Source: an uncultured euryarchaeote
GTDB lineage: Archaea > Thermoplasmatota > Poseidoniia > Poseidoniales > Poseidoniaceae
Reading direction: 5' to 3'
Assembly: GCA_937911345.1 (NCBI GenBank)
Contig: CALDPP010000045.1
Coordinates: forward strand, 1 to 40,388
Length of the DNA: 40,388 nt
Shown here: in pieces, positions 28,612-38,063 of the stretch
Numbering within the stretch: position 1 is the first letter of the stretch
Layout: every line of letters starts with the position of its first letter
Notes under the pieces: generated by a model
The model's database searches: none
What the model was told of the DNA's origin: nothing
Seen by the model: the letters and a program-made list of their open reading frames with translations, nothing else
Made by a program: the position numbers and the translations under genes

Positions 28612-28800
28612 ATGGATGACAAAACATACCTATCAATTGCGTACCTAGGGATGATTTTTGCGATTGCTATTTGGACATGGACGATTGTATCTCGAAGTAG
28701 AACACTAGAGCAGAGGATAATTGCGATGGAAGAAAGCCTCAATGTTGATTCAATCCCAATCGATTCGATAGCTGAGGTAAATGATACTGGTGAAGAATAA
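28612..28800 (+). CDS. Small single-TM protein, CcmD-like
   Basis: 62 aa. TM YLSIAYLGMIFAIAIWTWTIV followed by Arg-rich stretch. ATG directly follows the ccmC stop. Confidence 0.65.
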   Translation: MDDKTYLSIAYLGMIFAIAIWTWTIVSRSRTLEQRIIAMEESLNVDSIPIDSIAEVNDTGEE

Positions 28801-28823
28801 TCTTGGCACAAATTCAAACCAAG

Positions 28824-29921
28824 ATGTACCTACGGCGGGTTGGTGATGGCATGTCAGAACTAGGTTCAGAATTTTGTCTTGTGTGTGGCTCACCACCGCC
28901 GTTATTTGGTGACCGCATGTGTGAATCATGTTTGCGCAAGCGTATCAAGCTAGCAGAAGTACCTGAAAATGTTCCATGGGTAAGGTGTGCAAGATGTGGC
29001 ATTGTGGAAATACAAGGCAAGTGGGTTAACATTTCCGAAGATGAGGTGTGGGATGAGTTGATTCAACGCAATCTAAAATTCCACATTGATGCTGAGGATA
29101 TTGCCATTGGCGTTGAGACAAGAACCGTATCTGACAGGCACACGCTAATCTATCTTCAATTAGAAGGAGTGATAGAATCATTACTGTTCCAAGAAGAGCA
29201 CACGATGCGTGCAAGAATGGCCAATGGAGTTTGCCTTACTTGTACTCGTAGAGCAGGTAATTACTATGAAGCAACTGTCCAACTTCGCTCAACTGGTAGA
29301 AAATTAAGCGAAGAAGAATTTCAAAATCTACGTGCTACTCTTGATACTGTCAAGGAATCACTATCTGATGACCCTATGTTCTTCATAACCAATGAAGGTC
29401 CTGTAACTGGAGGATATGACGTGGTAATGGGTAGTAAGGGACTTGCAAGAGCATGGGGCAGGCACCTCACTAAAGAGTATGGAGGACAAGTTGTTGAAAC
29501 AAATTCCACTGTTGGCCGAAAAGACGGAATTGATGTTACCAGATTGACTCTACTTTATCGAAAACCTGGTTATGAATTAGGAGATGTTGTCAGATGGCGA
29601 GATAATCACTGGAGACCTGCATCATGGACCAAAGATGGGGCAATATTGGAACGTGTAGACCGACAAGAAAGAACTGGTGCAACTTGGCGAGACCTAGAAT
29701 CTTCGCAAGTCAAATCCAGAATGTCAGAGCATATTGTAGTTGATTTAATCAATCAAGATTCTTCAGTTGGTGAATTTTTAGACCCGACTACTTGGGCTAT
29801 GGCATCCGTTAGATTACCATGGGATCATAATGGGAGAATATCGATTAGAATTGCACGTATTGACGGTGAATGGATTGCACTGCATAGCATGGCAATTGAT
29901 GAAAATAGTAGTATAGAGTAA
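28824..29921 (+). CDS. NMD3-like 60S/50S ribosome export/maturation factor homologue
   Basis: N-terminal zinc motifs CLVCG..CESC..CARC. C-terminal VGRKDGIDVTRLTLLYRKPGYELGDVVRWRD. Start uncertain (TTG 28803, ATG 28824 or ATG 28851). Confidence 0.82.
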   Translation: MYLRRVGDGMSELGSEFCLVCGSPPPLFGDRMCESCLRKRIKLAEVPENVPWVRCARCGIVEIQGKWVNISEDEVWDELIQRNLKFHIDAEDIAIGVETRTVSDRHTLIYLQLEGVIESLLFQEEHTMRARMANGVCLTCTRRAGNYYEATVQLRSTGRKLSEEEFQNLRATLDTVKESLSDDPMFFITNEGPVTGGYDVVMGSKGLARAWGRHLTKEYGGQVVETNSTVGRKDGIDVTRLTLLYRKPGYELGDVVRWRDNHWRPASWTKDGAILERVDRQERTGATWRDLESSQVKSRMSEHIVVDLINQDSSVGEFLDPTTWAMASVRLPWDHNGRISIRIARIDGEWIALHSMAIDENSSIE

Positions 29922-29943
29922 AAAGGATGAGCCACACCACCAA

Positions 29944-31026
29944 ATGATGGCGGATATCAATCTTAGTGAATTGGCAACAACCCTCGACAGTGAGGATATG
30001 ATTGGATTCACTAGAGTATTTGTTGAAGACATACGCCGAGGTTTCAACAATGTCACCTTGGAACGCTATCCCTGGATGGAAGAAATTGGCAATACAGAAT
30101 GGAAGGGTGTTTTGGCACTTGGCATGGGAGGTTCAGCGGCCGGTGGCGATTTTCTATCAGCCTTGTGCAATCTTAAGGGAAAAGTACCCGTCGTAGTTCA
30201 GCGCGATTATGTCATCCCATCTTGGTGGGACGAGAAATGGTTGGTCATTTCTACATCCCACAGCGGGAATACAGAAGAGGCAATTGAGGCAACAGAAATT
30301 GTCCTAAAAGCCGGTGCTACTGTAATTGTTATATCGACCGGGGGTATCCTTTCGGGACTCGCAGAACTCCACTACAACTGTTACTTCATACCCTCAATTG
30401 GCGGCCAACCACCCCGGTCTGCATTTGGACACATTTTTGCCAGACAACTTGCTCTATTCAGAGGGATTGGAATTTTACCAGATGATGAAGATAATGAAGC
30501 AATGCTTGAGCGTTTACAATCCGTTGTCGATGATTACGACTTTATTTCCAAGCAGGACTCTGAGTTCATCGAACTAATTGCATTTCTAGCAACTCAGCCT
30601 ATTGCTTTACTAGGGCCAACTGAATTAATGCCAGCGTTAAATAGATTCAAGAACCAACTGAACGAGAATTCTGCAAGATTTGCCAGAATTGGAATCTATC
30701 CGGAGATGAATCATAATGAAAGTGTAGCTTGGGGCGGGGTAGGAGATGATGCTGACTTTAGTGTTGAAGAACAAGTAGTGCTATTCCTGACATGGAATGG
30801 TATGCATTCAAGAGTAGTCAAGCGTTTAGAATGGATGATTGCTCATACGCCTAGTGAACTCGCCTGGAGGATTCATGGCGAAGGTGAATCTTTACTCGAA
30901 GCCTTACTTCATCTATGCATAATCATGGATTGGACATCTATCGCACTTGCATTAGTTCACGGAAAAGATCCATCCGCAATTGGGCCAATCAATTCTTTGA
31001 AGAAATTCCTAGCAGATCAAAACTAA
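29944..31026 (+). CDS. Bifunctional phosphoglucose/phosphomannose isomerase (SIS domain)
   Basis: GMGGSAAGGDF, STSHSGNTEEAI, GGQPPRSAFGHIF, EMNHNESVAW. Confidence 0.92.
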   Translation: MMADINLSELATTLDSEDMIGFTRVFVEDIRRGFNNVTLERYPWMEEIGNTEWKGVLALGMGGSAAGGDFLSALCNLKGKVPVVVQRDYVIPSWWDEKWLVISTSHSGNTEEAIEATEIVLKAGATVIVISTGGILSGLAELHYNCYFIPSIGGQPPRSAFGHIFARQLALFRGIGILPDDEDNEAMLERLQSVVDDYDFISKQDSEFIELIAFLATQPIALLGPTELMPALNRFKNQLNENSARFARIGIYPEMNHNESVAWGGVGDDADFSVEEQVVLFLTWNGMHSRVVKRLEWMIAHTPSELAWRIHGEGESLLEALLHLCIIMDWTSIALALVHGKDPSAIGPINSLKKFLADQN

Positions 31027-31647
31027 TCAGTAAATCTGACCGAGAATTAATCTCGGGTCTAGATAAGTGGCTAATGCCTCGTCTCTATCAGATAATTTGA
31101 CCACGCCTGGCAAGTCATTGTCTATTGGTTCAATCAGTGAGATTTGAAGGTGAATGTGAGGTGGCCAACCACCGTTCTCGTCCTCGTCGCCGATTGTTGC
31201 AATCAATTGGCCGCGCGACACGCTATCACCAACGTCTACCATATCCAATGATTTGGTGGATAAGTGACCGTGTAAAACCCAAAATTTGCGTATATCTGTC
31301 AAATCTTTTGACCCTACAGAGGCCGGGAGTTGTAACTCATGTTGCGTAATTATGGTAGGTCCATAGGATCCGTCCTCTGGATTGATTCCTTTGCTGAACA
31401 CCACGCCATCTGCAAAACAAAAAACCGGCGTATCTACTGGAGCTCCGATATCAAGTCCAACATGTAAGTCTCTCTCACCTGAAAATATCTCGCTAGTATA
31501 CATTCCAGGGCGATGTTCATCATACCTACCAATCTGGTAATCTAAAGGACACTGCCAGTCTGATTTGACGCCCTTTGTGAAGTCAAAAACCCAGTATTCA
31601 CTGGGCAACTTGACTACAGGATGGAATAGCATTCCATTTTCTGCCAT
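31027..31647 (-). CDS. M23 family (LytM/lysostaphin-like) metallopeptidase domain protein
   Basis: HVGLDIGAPVDTPVFCFADGVVF, LHGHLS, PPHIHLQISL zinc-ligand motifs. Confidence 0.85.
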   Translation of the reverse strand: MAENGMLFHPVVKLPSEYWVFDFTKGVKSDWQCPLDYQIGRYDEHRPGMYTSEIFSGERDLHVGLDIGAPVDTPVFCFADGVVFSKGINPEDGSYGPTIITQHELQLPASVGSKDLTDIRKFWVLHGHLSTKSLDMVDVGDSVSRGQLIATIGDEDENGGWPPHIHLQISLIEPIDNDLPGVVKLSDRDEALATYLDPRLILGQIY

Positions 31648-31661
31648 GGTGTTGCTAATCG

Positions 31662-34037
31662 ATGGATATTATTGATTATTGGCCGAAAAGTCAAGACCCT
31701 AATGCCTTAGGACAACGTATGTTTGTGGCCACTGCTGTATTGCTGGCTATTAGCATCATACCCGGTTACGCTCTTTGCAAAGTCCTAGATGGTACTGCAG
31801 ATAAATGGCGCAAAGCCATGCTTAGTCCGGCATTAGGTCTATTACTTGTTTACGGTGTTTGTGGACTAGTTGTTTTATCTGGTTTATGGACATGGGGATT
31901 TGCCTCAGCAGTCATCTTGCTGTTGAATACATTGGCTATCGCTCATTTAAAGCGTCGAATCAACGAAGAAAAGGGCCTTACTCAATGGCAGAAATTAGAG
32001 GCTGCAATGCACGGCATGGTTATGGAGAGTGATGACCAAGACATTACTGATGAGGTTGCAGCCCAACAATGGTTTCAATCTCACAGAGGCAAGTTGGGAT
32101 TCACTGTAGGAATGATTTTGTGTTTTGGAATCATTCTGTTACCAGTTTTTCAAAGGTTACCATTTGGCGTAGATTGGATTGGATTTGCCGTCTTAGCAGG
32201 CCAGATTAGTGAACATGGCAATATGTTGCTCACTGGAGTAAATGAGGGCTCATGGACATATCCTCCCGCATTTCCTGCACTTGCGGGATGGTTAGGGGAT
32301 ACAATAGGATTAGATTCGGGTCAAGCGGTATTTCAACTTGGACATTACTCATTAGCCATCTTGCTTATTGGTGCTGCTGGTGCAATGGACCATCATGGAG
32401 CTGGTGGACAATTTTTTGTTACGGCAGCCTTAGGTTTCGGATTGTTTGCCAAAGCTTATGATTCGGGTTACCCAACTGTTGCCAGTCAATTGGGCATTGT
32501 AGTTGGCCTGCTAGTATTGTTACGGCCCTCCTCTAGTAGAGGGGCTCACCACACAAGAGGATTCATACTTGCAGTTTCATGTGTGGCACTAATTCACCCA
32601 ACTGGTATGATATACCTTGGCATGTTAATGATTGCTCATGTTGTTATTGGCCTAAGTCTCAGAGAGGAGTACGGAGAAAATCTTCAGAAGTTACTGCTTG
32701 CCTGTTCAATAATCATAACCATTGTAGCCGCTATTTCGATTATTTTCCTCGCACCAAGAATGTTGGATGCGGCAGTATTTGCTGAATATGGTTGGCAAGG
32801 CGGCCGCCCTCTACTCACGTTCAACGGTTTACTACTTGCCTTTGCAATTGCGGCAGCGTGGAAATTAAGGAAAACTGTCGAAGGGAGGTTGTTAGTATCA
32901 TGGATTGCCTTGCTCTGGGTATTAACGTCTATCCACCTTATCGAGGGCTTGCAGGACATTCCGGTTTTGTCTTTGCTTTCCTACACATTATATTCAATGG
33001 GGTTACACGCATTCCACATACCTTTAGCCGCATTAGGTGCATTATGGCTCAGCCCTTCAACCGGATTAAATTCACTGGATTCTGAGCGGGGGTTACTGGC
33101 AGTAAACTGGGATCCTGCAACAAATCAAAAGATTTCGAAGATTCTTAGTTCCGCAGTACTTGTAGGAGTTTTATTAGCTAATATTATTGCACTTAACATC
33201 GCTAATCATGATGAATTAAGACCTGTCACTGACGGTGACTTGAAAATTAGAACGGCATTAGAAAATCTGCCCGAAGATAGCATTATTTACACAGAGAACA
33301 ATCATTGGGGACACATTTATGATTTACCAAGTGATTACCAAAGTACAAGCATTCCCTCCTTGGGTTTGCTAAAGATTGATTCAACGATTCACCCCTTGGC
33401 AACCTCTGCAATAAAACATGACAACATCACCCGGATTACTGAGTTAGGGATTAACTATGCAATAAGTTCCCCGATTGGTACAATTGGTTGGCGGCTTGCA
33501 GAATCAAGGTACTGGAGTATAATTGAGGACTTTGAAGGTAGCAGATTGTGGCAATTTAATCCCGCTGGTAATTCACAACAATCAACATTAGCCCCTGTTA
33601 ATGATACATCTTGCAAAGAAAATTGTGAGATGCGCCCCGCACCTTGGCGTGACAATCGATATGCTGCTTTAGAAGGAATGAATCCTAATTCTCGAGCCTT
33701 TATTGAAGAGGGTGAAAATTCCCAAATTAGGTTTGACTTAATTAGAACAGCGTTTGTTGGATCAAAAGCCTGTATGTTCTTCGAATCCGTGGGTGACATA
33801 GACGAGTTTACCGTCTTAGCCAACTCTCAATCTTTCACGGTAAAAAATACTGATTCTGGTTGGCACAATCATTGTTTCATCTTAAACGAAACATCTAACG
33901 TAATAGCCATGGAGATTTTCTGGCATGATTCTACATCACCCAGTACCTGGCTTAACCCATCTGGACTTTCAGGTCGAGGAGACAGAATAATTGATACCAC
34001 GGGAATTAGACTACATTGGATAGAAATTGATGTTTGA
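31662..34037 (+). CDS. Large polytopic membrane protein with C-terminal soluble domain (GT-C glycosyltransferase-like?)
   Basis: 791 aa, about a dozen hydrophobic helices, then about 250 aa soluble. Followed by a GT2 gene. Confidence 0.6.
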   Translation: MDIIDYWPKSQDPNALGQRMFVATAVLLAISIIPGYALCKVLDGTADKWRKAMLSPALGLLLVYGVCGLVVLSGLWTWGFASAVILLLNTLAIAHLKRRINEEKGLTQWQKLEAAMHGMVMESDDQDITDEVAAQQWFQSHRGKLGFTVGMILCFGIILLPVFQRLPFGVDWIGFAVLAGQISEHGNMLLTGVNEGSWTYPPAFPALAGWLGDTIGLDSGQAVFQLGHYSLAILLIGAAGAMDHHGAGGQFFVTAALGFGLFAKAYDSGYPTVASQLGIVVGLLVLLRPSSSRGAHHTRGFILAVSCVALIHPTGMIYLGMLMIAHVVIGLSLREEYGENLQKLLLACSIIITIVAAISIIFLAPRMLDAAVFAEYGWQGGRPLLTFNGLLLAFAIAAAWKLRKTVEGRLLVSWIALLWVLTSIHLIEGLQDIPVLSLLSYTLYSMGLHAFHIPLAALGALWLSPSTGLNSLDSERGLLAVNWDPATNQKISKILSSAVLVGVLLANIIALNIANHDELRPVTDGDLKIRTALENLPEDSIIYTENNHWGHIYDLPSDYQSTSIPSLGLLKIDSTIHPLATSAIKHDNITRITELGINYAISSPIGTIGWRLAESRYWSIIEDFEGSRLWQFNPAGNSQQSTLAPVNDTSCKENCEMRPAPWRDNRYAALEGMNPNSRAFIEEGENSQIRFDLIRTAFVGSKACMFFESVGDIDEFTVLANSQSFTVKNTDSGWHNHCFILNETSNVIAMEIFWHDSTSPSTWLNPSGLSGRGDRIIDTTGIRLHWIEIDV

Positions 34038-34087
34038 CCAGTTATTCTATCGAAGGCATCAAAACCGTTGAGATAGTGACGATACCA

Positions 34088-34822
34088 ATGAAGAATCTTG
34101 TAGTGATGCTTCCCACATTGGATGAGGAGTATGGTCTTCGAGAAATTCTACCACTAATTCCTAAGGCAAAATTGGTCCAAATGGGCTGGAATACTGAGAT
34201 TTGGGTCATCGATGGAGGAAGTAAAGACCTGTCGGTTGAAATTGCTGAACAATATGAATGTGAGATAATCAGGCAAGCTGGTTATGGTAAAGGTGCAGCA
34301 ATGAGGACAGGATTTAACAAATTCATTGCTCTTAACAAAGATGCGTTAGTAATGTTAGATGCAGATGGGACATACGACCCCGCAGAAATCCCAAATTTTG
34401 TTAAGCATCTTGATTCGAATGATGTGGTTATCGGGGATAGATTACATGGCACAATAGAGCCGGGTGCGATGACAAGAATGAATTATTTTGGCAACCATAT
34501 GCTGACTTGGATTGCATCTGCATTGTACGGGACATCGAGTAATGATTTGTGCACTGGTTATTGGGGCTTTACAAAATCGGCAATTGCTAGATTGAAATTA
34601 AATTCAATGAGATTTGAAATCGAAGCAGAAATGTATGCTTCATGTGTAAGAGAGGGCATCAACATCAAATCGATACCAATAAATTATCGAGCAAGGATTG
34701 GTGAAGCAAAACTTGGTTCAGTTGTTGATGGATGGATTATTTTCAAAAAATTGCTGCTTAGACGAATTTTTCCTCATCCAGTGGAATCTATTACAGGTAA
34801 AGGAAACTTCGACATGGATTAA
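34088..34822 (+). CDS. GT2 family glycosyltransferase (dolichol-phosphate mannose synthase-like)
   Basis: VMLPTLDEEYGL, EIWVIDGGSKD, ALVMLDADGTYDP. Start trimmed to the ATG at 34088 (alternative TTG at 34034). Confidence 0.88.
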   Translation: MKNLVVMLPTLDEEYGLREILPLIPKAKLVQMGWNTEIWVIDGGSKDLSVEIAEQYECEIIRQAGYGKGAAMRTGFNKFIALNKDALVMLDADGTYDPAEIPNFVKHLDSNDVVIGDRLHGTIEPGAMTRMNYFGNHMLTWIASALYGTSSNDLCTGYWGFTKSAIARLKLNSMRFEIEAEMYASCVREGINIKSIPINYRARIGEAKLGSVVDGWIIFKKLLLRRIFPHPVESITGKGNFDMD

Positions 34823-34858
34823 GCAAGGAATCAAATTTGATGACTTTGACCTAGCATC

Positions 34859-35914
34859 ATGACCCGACAAAAGTGCCTAATCCTTGGTGCTAGTGGATTA
34901 GTCGGTCAAAGACTGCAACAGCGCTTACACAATCACCCACTGTTTGAAATTACCGCGGTAGCTGGAAGCCACGCAACTGCTGGAAGAAAGTTATCATCTC
35001 TTGAATGGAGACTAGAAGGCGGCCGGCCGGAATTATCAGACCTAACAGTGTTAGATACAAATGCACATGACCTAATTGAAACGATTCAACGATTAGATAT
35101 CAATATTGCATTTTCTGCACTACCATCAGAGGTTGCATATGAGGTTGAAAAAAGGCTGGTCAAGTCTGGAATCATGGTGTTTTCCAATGCTAGTTCGTAT
35201 CGAAGAACTGCAGGCGTACCAATGATAATCCCGGAAATCAACCCCCAACATTTCTCAAAATCAATGCACTATTGTGCCACTAATTGTACATTGATTCCAC
35301 TCGCTATACCTGTTTCTGCAATCAATGAAATCGCAGAAATAAAGTCTGTCAAGATGCGCAGTGAACAGGCTTTGTCCGGCGCAGGCTGGGAATTACTGTT
35401 TGATGAAGCTGCGCTTAGTGGAAATGTCAACCCTGAAATCGATGGTGAAGCCGAAAAAACTGGTGCAGAATTACTCTATGTGCTAGGCGATGAAAATTCT
35501 GGTACTGTCTCACCCGCCATCTTTGAGATTGATATGATTTGCAAGAGGGTTTCCCGCAGGGATGGACACCAAGTTTTTGTTGAAATTGAATTAGACAGGA
35601 AACTTAGCATTGAACAGATTCACCTGTGTATGGAATCAATAATTACCAATCAATCTCTTCCCAGTAGCCCGAGAAATGCAATTCACATTGTCGAACATAT
35701 TGAACCACAGCAACATCTTTGGAGTGATGGCATAACATTCGCAAGCAATCCAGATTTACTAGATGATTTGAAAACTGGAATGGCAGTTGTAGTCGGTGAT
35801 ATCATTATTGAGGAAAACACTGTATCGTTTAGTGCGTATTCCCATAATACCATTCGAGGTGCTGCTGGCGGTGTGGTGTATTTAGCCGAATTTGTTATGG
35901 ATAAATTATCGTAA
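34859..35914 (+). CDS. asd: Aspartate-semialdehyde dehydrogenase
   Basis: LILGASGLVGQRL, MVFSNASSYRR...VPMIIPEINPQH, YCATNCTLIPL active-site Cys, RSEQALSGAGW. Confidence 0.9.
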   Translation: MTRQKCLILGASGLVGQRLQQRLHNHPLFEITAVAGSHATAGRKLSSLEWRLEGGRPELSDLTVLDTNAHDLIETIQRLDINIAFSALPSEVAYEVEKRLVKSGIMVFSNASSYRRTAGVPMIIPEINPQHFSKSMHYCATNCTLIPLAIPVSAINEIAEIKSVKMRSEQALSGAGWELLFDEAALSGNVNPEIDGEAEKTGAELLYVLGDENSGTVSPAIFEIDMICKRVSRRDGHQVFVEIELDRKLSIEQIHLCMESIITNQSLPSSPRNAIHIVEHIEPQQHLWSDGITFASNPDLLDDLKTGMAVVVGDIIIEENTVSFSAYSHNTIRGAAGGVVYLAEFVMDKLS

Positions 35915-35967
35915 TATCTAGACGGTATGCCTAAAGTATTGTTCGCATTGCGTAATACTGGTGCGCT

Positions 35968-36987
35968 ATGGGAATCACGGCAATGATACCAGACATGACC
36001 ATTGGCCAACTCCATGTTGAAGCAGTATCTAGATGGGATGAAATCTGGGATGAAAAGGCTGCAAGAATGATGATTTTACTCATGTTTCCCCGGAAACATC
36101 GTAAAATGATGGAATTGCACGGTGACATGGTAGAACACGGACAACCGGTAATGACGGTTTTTCACCGTCCAAGAGATGAAGCAAAACTACTGGAAGACCA
36201 AGGTTTCGATCCACGCTCAGCATCATTCCAATTTGTTGATATTGCTAGCCTTGATTTGGGCCCATGGATGCAGCATCTAATTGGCCAAGAAAAATGGCTT
36301 CGGGGAACAATTGATGTTATGCCAGTACCGTTTTCCATGGGCTTACCCGCTCAAAGAGCATTCGAATCGATGAATATTCTGTGCTTTAGGCACCCTGAGG
36401 TAGATAAACTGGAGAAATATTACCTCCCATTCCCGCCAAAATCGATTCCTGGCAAATGTTTTGTCTCACTTCCAAGACGTCAAGCTGCTGAATTGGCAAG
36501 GCAACAAGCCGAGGTGCTGGGTGTCGGAAGATTGGTCAAGAAATCACAAATTACTGAGCAAGAAGCACCTGTTGAGGCCTTGCCTCCACAGATTAAATCT
36601 CAAGATGAAGCAACTCTAGATGCCGTTTTAGATAACTTTTCGGATCAAATGATGGAAGAAATCACCACCCAAGCAGAGGAAGTGGTCAACGTGCAATTGC
36701 CAACCACCAAGGTAGAAGAAATTCCTGTTATAGATGAAGTAGAAATGACACAAGCCCCACTACCAACTGAAAATGTTGAGATTCCAGTCATTGAAGAAGA
36801 GGAAGAAACTGTCGAAATGTCAGATGTTGAAATTGAATTTAGGGCGCTGGTTACTGAATTAATTGAGGCCGGTGTTGAGCCATCTGAGATGATGGATGAC
36901 CCTCGATGGGAAGACATTAGCGAACGTGCAATGGCAACTGGCTTCGAAACTTGGCCGGTATTCTTGCAACTAACGGCAATGCAATGA
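35968..36987 (+). CDS. Conserved hypothetical protein with acidic Val/Glu-rich linker
   Basis: 339-aa ORF. Start 35968 or ATG 35986. No family recognised. Confidence 0.7.
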   Translation: MGITAMIPDMTIGQLHVEAVSRWDEIWDEKAARMMILLMFPRKHRKMMELHGDMVEHGQPVMTVFHRPRDEAKLLEDQGFDPRSASFQFVDIASLDLGPWMQHLIGQEKWLRGTIDVMPVPFSMGLPAQRAFESMNILCFRHPEVDKLEKYYLPFPPKSIPGKCFVSLPRRQAAELARQQAEVLGVGRLVKKSQITEQEAPVEALPPQIKSQDEATLDAVLDNFSDQMMEEITTQAEEVVNVQLPTTKVEEIPVIDEVEMTQAPLPTENVEIPVIEEEEETVEMSDVEIEFRALVTELIEAGVEPSEMMDDPRWEDISERAMATGFETWPVFLQLTAMQ

Positions 36988-37026
36988 TAACGGATGACTC
37001 AAATATAACGGCGGATAGGGATAATC

Positions 37027-37296
37027 ATGGGCTTCTGTATTAACTGCGGCAATCAACACCATGATGGTGTTAGGTTCTGCCGATTCTGTGGCACTGGACA
37101 GCCTAGCGAACAATTGCTAGCCAGACTCCGTGCGGAAGCAGAACAGATTAGATTGCTTAGAATGCAAATTCAGCAGCAACAAGCACATGCTCAAAATGAT
37201 GCTTACGCTAGACTTGAGGCTATGCGACAACAGGCAGAAGCTGCCGCTAGAATGAACAATCAGCAGAATCAACAGTATAGGCCACCGGGTTGGTGA
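37027..37296 (+). CDS. Small double zinc-ribbon protein with Gln-rich coiled coil
   Basis: MGFCINCGNQHHDGVRFCRFCGTGQP then LRAEAEQIRLLRMQIQQQQAHAQ. Confidence 0.85.
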   Translation: MGFCINCGNQHHDGVRFCRFCGTGQPSEQLLARLRAEAEQIRLLRMQIQQQQAHAQNDAYARLEAMRQQAEAAARMNNQQNQQYRPPGW

Positions 37297-37300
37297 TGTC

Positions 37301-37954
37301 TTGCGACCTAAGCATTTGGCAATCGAATTGTCAAAGTTATCTCCACACCCGCAGCATGCTGTTGGATTAGAACAGTATGCTACTGAGGGCGACTTGGCGG
37401 CTTTTTTCGTGTTAGCCATTGACCAGCTTGACACTATTGATGGGAAGAAGATTGTAGATATTGGTGCTGGAAATGGCGTACTTGGCATAGGCTGTGGAAT
37501 CCTAGGTGCCAAGAATGTTACTTTGATCGAAGGCGATAGCGAGGTCTGCGAAATTGCCCAACAAAATAGTTCAGCAATCATGGAAAAATACCCAACAAAA
37601 CTTACTACCATTAACTGCATGATTGGCGTAGATGAGGCACCAAAAAACGTCACTTGTGATATTGTAATTATGAACCCACCTTGGGGATTTCAAACTAGTA
37701 AAGCAGATCGTCCGTTAATAGAGTATGGATTTATGCTGAAACCCGACTCACTATACATCCTGCACTCTGCTAATGCAACCCACCTAGAACAACTTGGAAA
37801 AGCGAACGGCTATGATTGTGAACTTGTGTTTGAAAGCAATTTCAGATTGCCGCCAAAATATCTGCATCAAAGTAGGAAGATGGGTGAAACAGAGGTTAGA
37901 TGTTGGCGGTTCCACAAACCTGGTGACGCTAAAATCAGCACAATCGATGATTGA
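37301..37954 (+). CDS. METTL5-like RNA adenine N6-methyltransferase
   Basis: SAM motif DIGAGNGVLGIGCGILGAKNVTLIEGD and catalytic MNPPWGFQTSKADRPLIE. TTG start. Confidence 0.82.
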   Translation: MRPKHLAIELSKLSPHPQHAVGLEQYATEGDLAAFFVLAIDQLDTIDGKKIVDIGAGNGVLGIGCGILGAKNVTLIEGDSEVCEIAQQNSSAIMEKYPTKLTTINCMIGVDEAPKNVTCDIVIMNPPWGFQTSKADRPLIEYGFMLKPDSLYILHSANATHLEQLGKANGYDCELVFESNFRLPPKYLHQSRKMGETEVRCWRFHKPGDAKISTIDD

Positions 37955-38063
37955 TGTATTGCTAAAATCCGTATGGGGGATTCAAAAGGGATTAACCCGC
38001 CCATCAACACAAGCGAAGATTGTGCGACCTATACCGGGCCACAATTGCTTAGGAAGTAATACA

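Noticed and set aside
37794-38063. N-terminal 90-aa extension of the Csl4 ORF
   Set aside because: It overlaps the METTL5-like CDS out of frame. Csl4 homology begins at the ATG at 38064.
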